Positions 34,767-46,002 of a stretch of DNA of 64,000 nt are shown here, one piece after another. The position numbers and the translations under genes were made by a program. How positions within the stretch are numbered: position 1 is the stretch's first letter; each line of letters opens with the position of its first letter. Under the pieces are notes generated by a model. The model saw only the letters and a list, made by a program, of their open reading frames with translations, made no database searches and was not told where the DNA came from. Source of the stretch: Poa pratensis (lineage: Eukaryota > Streptophyta > Magnoliopsida > Poales > Poaceae); assembly GCA_947311845.1 (NCBI GenBank), contig CAMZMU010000034.1, forward strand, positions 91,081,263 through 91,145,262, read 5' to 3'.

Positions 34767-37029
34767 CACCGACACCGCATGCCGCAGCCACCGTGGCACC
34801 TCACGCCGCGGCAAGAAGCAAGTAGCATGACGTCGTGTCCGGGGCCGCCGCCCCGACATCCTCTCGACCGGCTGGAAGACGAACACCCAGCCGGAGGTGC
34901 AGTACGGCCACCTCATGCCGGCCACACAGCCAGGACAAACCCCGACCGCACCGATGCGCCCCGGCCTCGCGCGCCGCGCCATCGATCCGGGGCCGCCGCC
35001 CCGGCTTCCTCTTCCCGCCCACACCCCTGCCGATGCGCCTCGCTTGCTGCAGCTGCCGCGGCACCTCCCTCCACGGCAGACTCCACACCGCAGCATCACC
35101 CACCGAAGCGCGGAAGACACGCGCTGCCGAGGCCCGCCAGGCCCAGATGGGGCCCAGATCGGGCCCTGCCAGGAGCCGCCGAGCAGCGCCCGCATCGAAG
35201 ACCTCCGGCGCACCGAGGCGCCGCCAGCAGGTCCCCGCCGGCCACCATCACCATCCGAGCCCGCCGGCTCGGCCTCCCCGGCCCGGACCGCCGCCGCCCC
35301 CACGGGATGGTCTCCACCTACGCGACGCGAAGACTCCCCCCGACCACCTTCTGGCAGCGGAGGGCGCCGCCACCGCCGCGGCCGAGGCCGGCGACGGCAG
35401 CGGCAGGAGGCGCCGGACGGGGGACGGGCTAGAAAGCTCACATTGGATGTTTAATAGAAAGCTCACTACTATCAACTATCCACCGAATTGGATGTTTAAT
35501 ATATGTAGCTTAAGTAACAATTCAGGCTGAGCTGAATGTATGCCTTTTTGTGGCCTCCCTCTTAAGATGATAGACGCATGCTATTTAACTTGAGTTGCAG
35601 TCTGGTAGTGCAATGTCAGAATTATGTGGAAAAGGTTAAGCTATTGGTTACTGATCCACATGTCCTTAGCAAATATATGCGAGATGTGTGAGAAATTTAA
35701 TGAAGGGAAGGCATCTTTATTTTAAATCGGGTTTTCTCATCTATACACCATATTTGTTTGTCTTTATGATTATTAAAGTCAGAGAAGCATTCTTTGTCGA
35801 AAAACAAGGAGACAAACATAGTCATTATACTATGCGCATATTACATTATTTGTAACTAAGAAGTTTGATACGGCAATATTTCTCGCGGTATAAAGTAGAG
35901 AGATTTTTTTATAAAGTAGAACCATTGTTTAATTCGTTGTCCGTCTACTTTTTTGTATCCCCGTGGAGACGCACGGGTATTCAGCTATATTATTAAGTAG
36001 TTACGCCTGAGATGGACTGCATGTTGGATGTTGCGGCCTTCTTAGGCTTAGCACCTTTTTTCTCGTTTTATTTATTTACAAAAATAGTTTTAGTCACCAT
36101 TTTAAATGGTTTGCTGCAGCAATTCCAGAAAATTTAGGAAAAAGGTTTGATGCAATTCAAAATATTTTGCAAGTTTTTAATGCATAGCCAACAATTATGT
36201 GAACGAATTACAATGTTTCTAGGATAGACAACACTAGATTGTAGATTTTTTTTATTTTTTATCCGTTGCAACCCACGGGCATTATTATGCTATAATAGTA
36301 AAGTTCTTCCTCCAAGTTTTCAGCTTTTGGCAAATTTTGTCCACCTATATTTGGTAATCTGGTTGTCAAGGGTTATTTAGTTAAATTTATTCGAGGATAA
36401 ATACCATACTTGCAAGGATCAACTAAGGAGTAATCACTAAATTAAAGCAAAAGCAGAAAATGAATCTATTGATATTGGTCGCATAGTACCGGTTAGGAAG
36501 TGGGCCAGCCTCTATGGTTAAGAAAGCACACACATATTGAAATTGTTTGTGAATGTTGCTTACATATTTATTTCTGTTATCTTGTAGCACCTCTAAAGCC
36601 ATGTACTATGGGAAACTACAACGACATATTGATAGAGTTAGATAAAACACCACCGAGAAGCAGCAAGTGAGATAGAGTAGGGGAGTACATAGTAAAGTGG
36701 TGGCTTCGTTGGAGTGGGAATGGCAATAAAGCAAATATCGACAAGGAAAAAAACTGAAAGTCCGTAGCAACGCACGGGCATTAAACTAGTCTTTGTAATG
36801 TATCAGTTGTATCTTGACTCGTTTGAGTCGTTCTTGTATATATATCTCCTTCTGTTGTTGTTGCGGATTCTTTCGTGAACTGTTGTAATGTTATCACAAT
36901 TCCACCCACATAACGTGCATGTTTCGGCGTGCACGTTATGTCTGGTGGGCGTCCTAAGATCGTTATTATGCGGATTTTGGCGGGATCGCTAAAATATGCA
37001 TGCTATCGATTTTGGGGCGTCACAACCAT

Positions 37030-38400
37030 GGCCCTTGGGCCGTCGAGCTTCGTCATGATGGAGCTTGTGTCGTGACTTGTGAGTGACGAGGAATACAATG
37101 GGCCCAAACTTTTCAGGGTCTGACGAATTAGTTACTTTTCTTTCTTCCTGCGTTCCTCTAAAAAAAGTTACCTTTCAGCGTTAAGCATGACGACATTGTT
37201 TGATGCGATCAGGAAACAAGCTAAAATTAACTAGCTAGGAGCACGGCCATCCGTCGGCCCCGTGGTTGGCCAGCCACCATCTGTGGCGCTCGCCCATGTT
37301 ATGTATACCCATGGATGGAAATCTGGCTTGCATTCACCTCCAATTACGGGCTACGAGGCCATAGGCCAATAAGAAAGCCGATGGGATCTCCAAGGGAAGC
37401 AAGCTCCAGAAGTTCGTGTGTTTTCTTGTCGACCATGCTCTCACCAAATATAATCAAAATCTATAGAGAGCACAGTTGACGAGGAGCCAAACGAGATATA
37501 GATCTATCGTTCCCACTTATCGTTCACCTTGGTCACAACGCTCTCTATTAGACACCTAATAAACTGGAATAGAGCGAGTAGACCATGTGTTGAATGTTAC
37601 TAGGATTGATGACAGAGAAATATGTTTTCAATTAATGGGCCGTATGGGGACATGCATAGACAACTATCATTTATTTATACTAAGCATTTTCACCTTTTTC
37701 ACTTACAACACATTCTGTCGACTTATGATTTTAACCATCACATTTTTCATAAAGTAACACGTGATAGTACAACTAAATATGGAGATAATGTTGTATTTTA
37801 TTACATAATTGTAGCTTAGACATTTATCTGAATATGAATATATGTTAGTTTGATGTGTATTTTATTTTTTCTAAATATCATGATCCTGACTTTTGAAGCT
37901 GGCAGAGGTATCTCCAATGCATGATTTTCTACTTTGGGTGTAAGTAAAGAGAACAATATAACAATAAATGTGTAAGCGCAAACTCCTAGAATATTCAAAA
38001 TATCCATGAGGTTTTTTCCGATAATTATTACATTGCTACTAGCACGGTCATGGCCAAGTATGTCTTTCACGTTCCTGGGTTAAACAACTATTTGACATTG
38101 CATATTTACTTTGCACTTAGTATCGAAATAGTGTCAATTAACTCAAGTCTAATAAAATTCACTTAGTTCTTTTTTTGCCGATATGCTGATTAATCTGCCG
38201 CTTAATCGTGAATCGTTGTGTGACCGATAAGACTACATCATATCGTCCGAGTTTATCGCCGCCGTCCATTTATTGGCCGACAGCCGATTTAGCTCGAATT
38301 TTGCACATATTGGGTATCATTAACTGGATTTATCGGATTGACAGCCGATTCATCGGCAAATACTCTTATAGAACTGTATGTTAGTTTGAATTTTGCCATT
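37030..38400. other. Intergenic DNA, nothing recognised
   Basis: AT-rich spacer. Around 38185-38365 'GCCGAT' and 'CAGCCGATT' recur several times, suggesting an old transposon terminus, but no ends could be paired. No gene was seen. Confidence 0.35.
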
Positions 38401-38401
38401 T

Positions 38402-38632
38402 CTGTGTGTGGCCATGTGCATTACCCTAGGATGATCCACTTCAGTCCATTAAAATGGATCTTTGATCATATGTGAGTGTCTATCCGATTCGAACTAGCAA
38501 ACGAAACCGGGAACAAATAATTTTCATGTTCTTGTTTGGTCATTTAAATAATCAGAGCTTCTTATTTTCCCGGTTTGCCTGCTAGCGAGAATTTTTCTTC
38601 TATGAATTTGCAAGCCAATAGACAATTATTAA
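38402..38632. repeat. Dispersed repeat, copy 1 (second copy in the MYB-CC 5' region)
   Basis: About 230 bp match 49363-49590 at high identity, sharing 'AGGATGATCCACTT', 'AGTCCATTAAAATGGATCTT' and 'GAATTTGCAAGCCAA'. Here the copy is interrupted at the 'ATTATT' site by a foldback element (38640-39410), and the match resumes at about 39415 ('ATATAGAGTCCCAGTTAG'). Confidence 0.75.
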
Positions 38633-38639
38633 TGGACTG

Positions 38640-39410
38640 TGCTACTAAGGACACGTGCCCCAGATTAGACTTCCGTGGACATGGATGAAATAGGCTAATT
38701 AAGCCATGCATGCAGCCACCACGTGGACTTCTTTTTTCATTTTCAAACTTTAAAACATTTTGTCTCTTAAACCATAATTTAAAATCCAACTCCGTTTTCA
38801 CGGTTGGCTTTGTTGCGACGAGATCTTCAAAACTAGATCCCATCTTGATATGTTTTGACAACTTTTTTTTACTGACCTTAGTTGCCAGATTATATCACTT
38901 GGTTACCGGACATTATTAACTTGCTTACCGGGTTAAAATCAAATGGTTGCCTGGTTTTTTGAACTGCGCTACTCACCAATGTAATCCTTCTGTGACGGTA
39001 ATCCCATATTTTACGTGTCTAGATTGGATCAAATACTAACTTTCTGAACATGTAAATCATGGTTATGACAAAAAAACATGTAAAAATGACCTAACTATGT
39101 ATTATTTGGGTGGTAACTGTTAACCAGCAAGATGGTAACTACAATATTATAACATAGCAATTGACGATGAAAAAAAAGGTTGCCAAAACATATTAAGATG
39201 GGATCTTGTTTCGAATTACTCGTCGAGACGTACCCAAATGTGAAGACGAATCTTCAATTCGATTTATGGTTTAAAAGATAATGAATTTTTAGTTTCCAAA
39301 CTATAAAAAGATTCCATGCATGCATGTGCATGCGGGTATTCGTGGGAGAATGTTAATAAGAAGCACCGGATGGAGAGAGTTTCGTGGGGGCACCGTTCCC
39401 TAATTAGAAA
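38640..39410. mobile_element. Foldback element nested in the dispersed repeat
   Basis: The left arm at about 38768-38868 ('TTAAACCATAATTTAAAATC' to 'GATCCCATCTTGATATGTTTT') is the inverted image of the right arm at about 39172-39275 ('AAAACATATTAAGATGGGATC' to 'GATTTATGGTTTAA'). It splits the copy of the repeat that is uninterrupted at 49363-49590. 'ATTATTAAT' at the junction is duplicated at both edges (about 38626 and 39416), consistent with a target duplication of uncertain exact length. Confidence 0.65.
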
Positions 39411-39639
39411 AACCGATTATTAATATAGAGTCCCAGTTAGTATCTTTTTCGAGCACTAGTAAAGTCCAGCAGTACTATCTTTTTCGAGCACTACTTCGAC
39501 TCAAAAAAATGGGACAATTTGCAGGCGCCTCCCAATCCAGTCCAGTCCAGGCCCAGCAGTAGTATCCGATTGCACCATGATCCGTTGCTCATGGCCGGCC
39601 GGCATCGCTCTTGATTGCTGCGCCATTGATTGATACTAG

Positions 39640-41160
39640 GCAACATGGCGCGGCGATACGCCGCACCCGTCGGGATTCAAAGGAATTTGTCGTGTGGAGT
39701 ATCTCCAAATATCTAGCGAATTGAAATGTTAAAATTCTGTTTTACATTAATATTTAATTTATGTTCATAATGAGTGGAAATGCACATTTATTGAATTGAG
39801 TTCCATAATTAGAGTCAGTTCATTTAGATTGCATCCAAATAATTACCAAATTGAAATGTTCAATTTGAGTCCGTAATTAGAGGAAATGCATTATTTGAGC
39901 ATTTAATAAATTTACCTTCATATAATTAGAGGAAGTGTATTTGGATTTTCTCGAAATATTTACCAAATTGGAATATTAAAACATGATTTTTTTTTTGCCA
40001 TAAATAGCTAGCATTTATTTTTCTGATCGTTTGGATATGTTATTCATATTTTTCCGATGGATAGATTTAAAATTATTGATTTTTGAACAATTTTTATTTT
40101 ATGGAAATTGTTTAAGTAAAATGGTCCCACCTGTAAGAAATCTAACATTTTTTAAAAATGTTTTAAAAACGAATAACCTTTTCGTTAATTCGTCTGATGT
40201 AGTTAAATATTATCGTCTGGCAATTATCGCGGATGAGATCGGGTTTTTTTTTAATTTACAGTGGACAATATTGTTGGAAAATTTAGCGCGGCAACACGCC
40301 GCACCCATTGTGATCGGAAATTCTGAAATCCATCGAAATTTATCGTTTAGGGTATCTTGAAGTACTTAGAAATTTGGAATGATCAAATATGCTTGTTTTT
40401 GGCGTAAATATGTAATTTAACTCCAAAAATTAAACTAATCAAATATGCTCGTTTTTTTGCCATAAATATGTAATTGAACTTCATAGTCGGAGGAAATACA
40501 TTGTATTAGCATTTATTAAATCCAGTCCATAATTAGAGGAAATTAATTTGTATTTGCTCCAAATATCCATCTAATCAAGCATTTTTTAAATGTAAGTACA
40601 CAATTAGAGAGAGTTCAGTCACATTACCTTCAATATGTTAACTAAATTGAAATGATAAAATATGTTTCCATCTTGCCACAAATATTTTATTTAACTTCAT
40701 AATCAGAGGAAGTACATTATGATTATATCAAAATACTCGCCAATTTGAGCATTTATTAAATTTAAATGTATATTTGGAGAGAGTTCAGTTATATTATCTC
40801 TAAATATGAACCATTTTGAAATGGTATTATATGTTTGTATTTTGCCTTAAATAGTTAATTTAACTCTATAATCGGAGGAAATACATTATATAGGAATTTA
40901 TTAAATTTAATTCATAATTAGAGGAAATGAATTTGGATTTTCTCCAAATATTCACTGATTTAAAATCTTAAAAAATGTTTGCATTATGTCATAAATAGTT
41001 ACCATTTATTTTTCTGATCATTTTGATATTTTTTTCATATTTTTCTGATATATAGATTTTAAGTTATTCATTTTCTACAAATTGTTCAGATGAACTGGGC
41101 CCACCGGTCAGGTTTTTAATATTTTCTGTAAATATGTCCGGGAAAAAAGAACACTGACAG
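39640..41160. repeat. Diverged AT-rich tandem array
   Basis: Recurrent blocks in the same orientation include 'CGGC(A)ACACGCCGCACCC' at about 39651 and 40288, 'CCATAAATAGCTAGCATTTATTTTTCTGAT' type at about 39998 and 40985, and at least six copies of 'AATTAGAGGAAATG' with 'CAAATTGAAATG'. The higher-order period is near 640 bp, with 100-200 bp subunits. No gene. It lies directly beside a GC-rich block (41160-41860) and may be part of the same unclassified element. Confidence 0.65.
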
Positions 41161-42018
41161 GCCGGGCCCACGTTGACGCCGCAACGACGTCAGCAGTGGC
41201 CGCATCGGGCACGGCGAGCTCGCCGGCGTCGATCCAGCGCGAGGTAGGACGCGCAGCTGGGCGCGTTGGAGGCGCGTGGACGCGTGCTACCCGAAAGCGG
41301 CGGCGCCGCTGCTATTTGGTCGCCAGAGCGTCGCCGGCGGAGAGAAAACGCGGCGGTCGGATGGAGCTGACGGCGGCGTCGATTCCGCCGCGCGTCGGCC
41401 GCGCCAGCACGCGAGACTCGACGGAGATGGAGAGGAGGCGACGGCGGAGCTTCCCGCGTCCGTCGATTTGAGCGGGGAGGTGCGGAGCGGCGGCGATGCG
41501 TGTCGGCGTCGGCGGCGATCTCCGGCCGCACGGGAGAGAGGAGAGGGAGGGGAAGTTGTGTGGACGTGTTTCCAGGTAGGTCCCTGGATTTTGCTGAAAT
41601 TGCAATTTAGCCCTTTGCGGGGGGTTTTCCGTAATTTTTTGCGCCAAATTTCGTGGATGGAGGGGGGTGACCAGCTGGGAACCGGGACGACCGGCTGGCG
41701 ACCGGGCGACATGTCACGCGGTGATTGGTAGAAAGTCCGGTGCTACGGTTTCGCCTGTTTTGAAGGTCGACGTGGCCGCATCTAGGCCGCCCGTCGACGC
41801 GATCGAACGAGCAACGGTCATCGGGCGACGTGGAAGCGGGACTGGGCGCGATTCCGTCCAACTTTCATATATAGTACTATGCCCAGAAACGAGCAGGTCA
41901 AATATGCATACATGGTTTCGCTCGTATGTGCATGTAGGTTTCAGCGTGGATCAAAGCACATGCATTGCACGGAAAAACATGTTTGACTTTTTTTTGGTAA
42001 GAGCGCACGCACGCATCC
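41160..42018. other. GC-rich unclassified block
   Basis: Very GC-rich up to 41740, with overlapping open frames on both strands that share no domain. The 'GGTCCCTGGATTTTGCTGAAATTGCAATTTAGCCC' style stretch (about 41580) is a kind I associate with transposon leaders in grasses, but the family is not assigned. Confidence 0.35.
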
Positions 42019-42021
42019 TAA

Positions 42022-43105
42022 GAGCATCTCTAGCAGAACCCGCAAAAGGGGCAAAACCGCATAATAACTGCCCGATGCAGATTGAAAACCGCAAAAAGCC
42101 AAAAAACAGAACCCGCAGATTTGACGAACCCGCAAAAGTTTTTGCAGGGCCCCGAGAATTCGCGTCTCGGAACTGTAATTTCCAGGATTTCGACGCCGAT
42201 TTGAGGGGGCCCTGCATCCGTGAGAGGCGTTGGCGGGCTGAATATTCAGCACCCGCCGGTGAACCTTCCACCGTGAAACTCACCGGAATTTCGTCGGAAT
42301 CACCGGAAACTCGCCGGAATCGTGTGCAAAAGGACACTGGCAGCACCTGCGCCGCCAGCTTGCCGGACGTCGAGGTAGACTCGCGGTGGAGCACGCGAGA
42401 ACAGGCAGCGGCGGTGCGGACGAGGGCCGCGTCAGCCCCAGTGAGGAGTGGAGGCGACCGTCGACGACGACGCGCTCCGGGAGGACCGCGTCTGTACGGC
42501 GATGAGCAACGAGCGGCGGCGGCTCCGTCCGCGCCGGCGTCGCTGGTATCGTTCGATTCGACCGAATCGAGCTTGGGCTGCCGCTGGTCGCGAGTTGCCT
42601 CGAGGAGCAGCGGTCGCGGAGAGCACCGAGGAGCGGCGGCGGCGGCTCGGCGGCGAGGAACGGCGCCGACGGTCGCGGAGGGGCGCCGAGAAGCAGCGCT
42701 TCCGGTGCGCGGGGGGCTTCGGGCGGGCTTCCTCCGGCTGCGTCGCGGGGGGCCTTCACGCGAGCTTCCCATGGCCGCGTCGCGGGGGGGCTTCGTCCGC
42801 CGCGCGGGCTCCGGTCGGCCGGCCGGCCACGGGGGGGTTCGTCCGCGTGCCGTGCAGCTGCGCGCGGGGGGCTTCGCACGCGCCTGGGGCAGCACACATC
42901 GATCGATAGCAGTACCGGAGGCCGCTGCTTTGGGGAAAAGATGAAGATAGAAGACGAGCGAATATTCCAGAGCATATTCTAATTTACAGTTTGGTTTTAC
43001 GGTTTCTGTTCTGCACGGCGTGGTTTTGAGCCAAAAGACGCGTGTTCCGTGACCCGCAAAACAGTTTTACGGATCCACGTTTTGCAGGCTCTGCTAGAGA
43101 TGCTC
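42022..43105. mobile_element. 1084-bp Harbinger-like element with TAA target duplication
   Basis: The left terminus GAGCATCTCTAGCAGAACC pairs with the right terminus (reverse complement GAGCATCTCTAGCAGAGCC). The TIRs extend at least 25 bp with few mismatches. TAA flanks both sides (42019-42021 and 43106-43108). The interior is GC-rich, and its open frames on both strands (for example 42280-42944) show no transposase. It has the same terminal motif as 24076-25016 but a different interior. Confidence 0.8.
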
Positions 43106-43270
43106 TAACTGAGCTTCTCGATCTTAAACTAGCGAAAGTACGCAGCTAGTGGTGGCACGTACTATTACAGTATGAGGTAGTAGTAGTAGAGACACTCACC
43201 AACCAACTAATCGATGATGACAACGATCTAGCCTAGCTTTCTGTCTAGCCTTGGAGTGGAGATTTTTTTC

Positions 43271-43635
43271 ACCCGAGCTGCTCTTGCCAAATAAAAAAAT
43301 ATATTTAGAAGTTTCAAAAAAATCTGAAAAAAATCATGCATGTTTTTGATGATGTATCCTATAGACGTGCAAAAATACAGTGCGAAATAGTTTATATTTC
43401 GACCTACACAAAAATAACAAATCTATATATCTGACTAAAGTTAACAATGCATAGTTTCAAATCTACAAAAAAAATCATTTTTGTGTAGACTACAATATAA
43501 AGATTTTTGCTTTGATATTTTGCACGCTTCTAGTATGCATCATTGAGAACATGCTTGATTTTTTCAGATTTTTTTAGAACTTTGAAATATACTTTTCAAT
43601 TTTTTTAAAGTGGCAGGAGCACTAGAGCTCGGAAG
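43271..43635. mobile_element. Foldback MITE
   Basis: 'CCCGAGCTGCTCTTGCC' (43273) pairs with 'GGCAGGAGCACTAGAGCTCGG' (43613). The arms continue inward through 'ATCATGCATG...GATGATGTATCCTATAGACGTGC' and its inverted partner 'GCACGCTTCTAGTATGCATCATTG'. The 'ATTTTTGTGTAG' style centre is shared with 58373-58792. It does not code. Confidence 0.65.
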
Positions 43636-43808
43636 AAAAACTACTTTCCAATTCTTCTATCTATGCATGGAGCTGTACAAATATAAAAATGGATTGCAAC
43701 TCTTCTGGCTTTAATATATCCTTGTGACCTGCATGCCGATTAAACTAGGTACGTACTCGCGAGATCTAAATGGATCAGATCGAGCCAGCGATCTCGCAGA
43801 TGATCGGT

Positions 43809-43816
43809 TATAAATA
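43809..43816 (+). promoter_or_regulatory. TATA box of CxxCH gene 1
   Basis: TATAAATA lies about 110 bp upstream of the ATG at 43923. This canonical core promoter spacing supports gene 1 being a real transcription unit. Confidence 0.55.
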
Positions 43817-43922
43817 GCGAGAGTTCAGTGTAGCTTCAGCAAAAACCACACTTACACTTCTGCATAGTCACTCAAAAACATCACCAAGCCGCGCAAGTCA
43901 GAAGCCAACACCAACCACGGCA

Positions 43923-45297
43923 ATGGCGGAAGCCTGCCCGGCCTACCCATGGCAGCAGGACGGGTACGTGAGCAGAGCACACGTCTAACACGATTGTTAG
44001 ATCGATTCTTGGTTAATTTCTAGCTAGCACTTTTGTCACGCACATTTCTCGAGGATTAATCTGTTGGGTTTTGATCGATGGCCGGAGCTGCAGGGCACAG
44101 AGCGGGCAGAAGATTTTCATGTCGGGGGGCGGCAGCTGCGCGTCGTGCCACCAGGGCATGTTCCGGGAGCCGGCGACGGCGGCGCGGGGTGAGGTGCCGG
44201 GAGTTCTGCAGGCCACCGAGATTGTCTTTGCCGTCGCGGAGGAAACGCTGCCGGCGGCCGTGGCGACCCCGCGCGGTGCCACGTACACGCCGGACATCAC
44301 CACCCTTGCCACAAAAGTAAGGAACACCTCTACTGGATTTAGAAAAATTACCATTCTTTTTGGAACCAAAAAAACAGTATTTCGGGTTATAGATGTGCTC
44401 AACGGAATATGGGTGAATCTGAACACACTTTATAACTTATGGAAAAAGGTATTTCGTTTCATAAAATATACAAAAAAAACTACATGTAGCCTAAAATTGG
44501 CTATTTATATTGTTTATTTACCAACTTTTTACCGCCGTGCGAGTTTTTCTTTCGAGTGTGCCCACCCTCTAATTTTTCCCTGGATCCGCCACTGCATGTA
44601 GGTATTGGGTCGAAACCTGCCCGCCCTTGTAAAAGTTTCAAGGATTTTATCCCAATTATCCCACTTACACATCCCTAAAAATTCATAAGACAATATGATA
44701 ATTTGTGACCTATGTAAATGAGAACACAAATACTCATATTTTTTAATGGAAATTTACATGAGCAAGTGCCCATCCAACACCCATATGCATGATTTGTTTC
44801 CATTTTTTAAAAACCTAGAATGTTGATTTTCACTAAGTTAGTTCCGATGTACCCAGGTTCAGAAAGATTGCACTATTCGGTTTTGCTATTTTTCATACTA
44901 AAAAGATATCTACTTCTAAGCCGATACTAAAAAACATCTATTACAATTATCAAGATTTGTGTAAATTCAAAATAGATAAAATAAGAATGCCATCTGACGG
45001 CTGTGAATGTCGAATGAGAAAATAATTTCTAAGAGGGATAAGAAACAGTCACTCCTTTTTTGGCCGAGTCACAAAGAGTATCGGTAAAAATAATTGTTTG
45101 CAATTTTGGTTTAGAATTTTAATGAGCCACAATAGAAATTCTCTGAGATTGCTAATGTCGGATGCTATGCAATTTAAGCTTCGTTCATTGTTTTCTTTTA
45201 GATCCAGGAAAGTCAGTTGAAAAACAATGCGTACTTCGCCAGCGCGCATCAGCACCTAGGATGTTCGACGAAGGCGTCCTCGCGTGCCAGGAACTGA
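43923..45297 (+). CDS. Unrecognised small protein with CxxCH motif, copy 1 (C-terminus frameshifted)
   Basis: Exons 43923-43963, 44094-44316 and 45202-45297 join in frame to 119 residues. I do not recognise the family. It has 'ACPAYPWQQD' at the start, then 'GQKIFM' and Cys29-Ala-Ser-Cys32-His33, and a shared 'EETLPAAVATP' and 'TLATKIQE'. It is a tandem paralogue of the gene at 46003, with the same intron positions and phases. In exon 3 the homologous reading 'CQELKKKIALQFAQPYV' lies in another frame, so copy 1 either has a frameshift or ends differently (the ancestral frame would stop at 45356). Intron 2 is 885 bp against 138 bp in copy 2, apparently enlarged by an insertion. It has a TATA box upstream. 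Haem or metal binding is only suggested by the motif. Calling it a partly decayed copy is equally possible. Confidence 0.6.
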
Positions 45298-46002
45298 AGA
45301 AGAAGATTGCGTTGCAGTTTGCTCAACCCTACGTGGCAGATTCCATGGCAGCTTGATCGATGAGCCACCTCTCCCATGTTACGCAACAACAAAGCTTCAC
45401 CCGTTTATGTTGAAGCTTTCACACGTGAATGTACCCTTGTGATGAATAAAGTAGTATCGAGAATAAATCACGCATGTACTCTTTGTTTCAAATGGGAGAA
45501 GTTCTTCAGTATATGTGTTTTCTTATAGCTTTTATTATCGAGCATTTATGATCTCAGCGCAATGCGGGGGTTTAGGACATATATGGAGCGCTGATCGGAC
45601 ATATATGGAGTGTGAAAATAGATTCAGAGACCACAAGCAAGTATATGCACTAGATCCGGAGATAAAAATTTGTATGTATCTTAAATTAAATCCATGACGG
45701 CCTATGGATGTGTGCAACTCCTCTACAAGAAGAAAGATTCCGTGAGATGAGAGCGTGTTGGGCGTCTTTTGGAAATGCTAACGAAATCCGCCTTGCCATG
45801 TCGAAAATGGAAACGGCTTCCCCACCCAACCATGTGGCGTTTAGCATCCACGTCACCCCCAATCCACAATCCAGGCCGCTTCACTTCACTCCACTCCCCT
45901 CTTATCTGGCAGCGCCTGATCACAAACCCACCACCACCAGCAGCAGCAGCAGCCGTAGCCAAAGCCGGTGACCACACGCAGTGCGCCGGAGCTCGCGTTC
46001 CA

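Larger units (their letters stand above)
31715..35430. mobile_element. GC-rich transposon-like segment interrupted by a solo LTR
   Basis: Bases 31715-32273 and 34767-35430 have the same very GC-rich character and become contiguous when the solo LTR (and one CACCG copy) is removed. A T run at 31712-31720 could be the antisense poly(A) tail of a retroposon, but no target duplication was found. The long open frames on both strands (for example 34764-35530) overlap in every frame and reflect composition. Confidence 0.4.
30900..36789 (+). mobile_element. Non-autonomous Helitron (5.9 kb)
   Basis: The 5' end is TCTTTACTATTAAACGGGAG. The 3' end is a short hairpin (CCGT-AGCAACGC-ACGG at 36762-36777) followed by CATTAAACTAG. 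The flanks are A (30899) and T (36790), so the element sits in an AT dinucleotide with no target duplication. This matches grass Helitrons (TC... and hairpin...CTRR). No RepHel helicase is encoded. The interior holds possible gene fragments at 31080-31700 and GC-rich DNA split by a solo LTR (31715-35430). Two further Helitron-like 3' hairpins lie inside, at about 35960 and 36265. Confidence 0.8.
28736..37024. mobile_element. Solo LTR (about 2.4 kb) split by a Helitron
   Basis: It starts TGTAACGTCCCGGG and ends GGGGCGTCACA, with an exact 5-bp target duplication ACCAT at 28731-28735 and 37025-37029. When the 5.89-kb Helitron at 30900-36789 is removed, a single block of about 2399 bp remains. 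It has no primer-binding site, gag or pol, so it is a solo LTR. The intact duplication shows that it formed by recombination between the LTRs of one insertion. It has the TG...CA termini of LTR retrotransposons; the superfamily was not assigned. Confidence 0.8.

Noticed and set aside
34764..35530. Five overlapping open frames of 185-231 codons
   Set aside because: They overlap in nearly all frames, are Pro/Arg/Ala-rich and lie in transposon-like DNA split by a solo LTR.
28736..37024. A full-length LTR retrotransposon with internal gag-pol
   Set aside because: No polyprotein, primer-binding site or second LTR remains once the Helitron is removed.
41667..42975. Open frame of 425 codons and antisense frames
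   Set aside because: It runs across the boundary of a Harbinger-like element into unrelated DNA and shows no domain; composition artefact.
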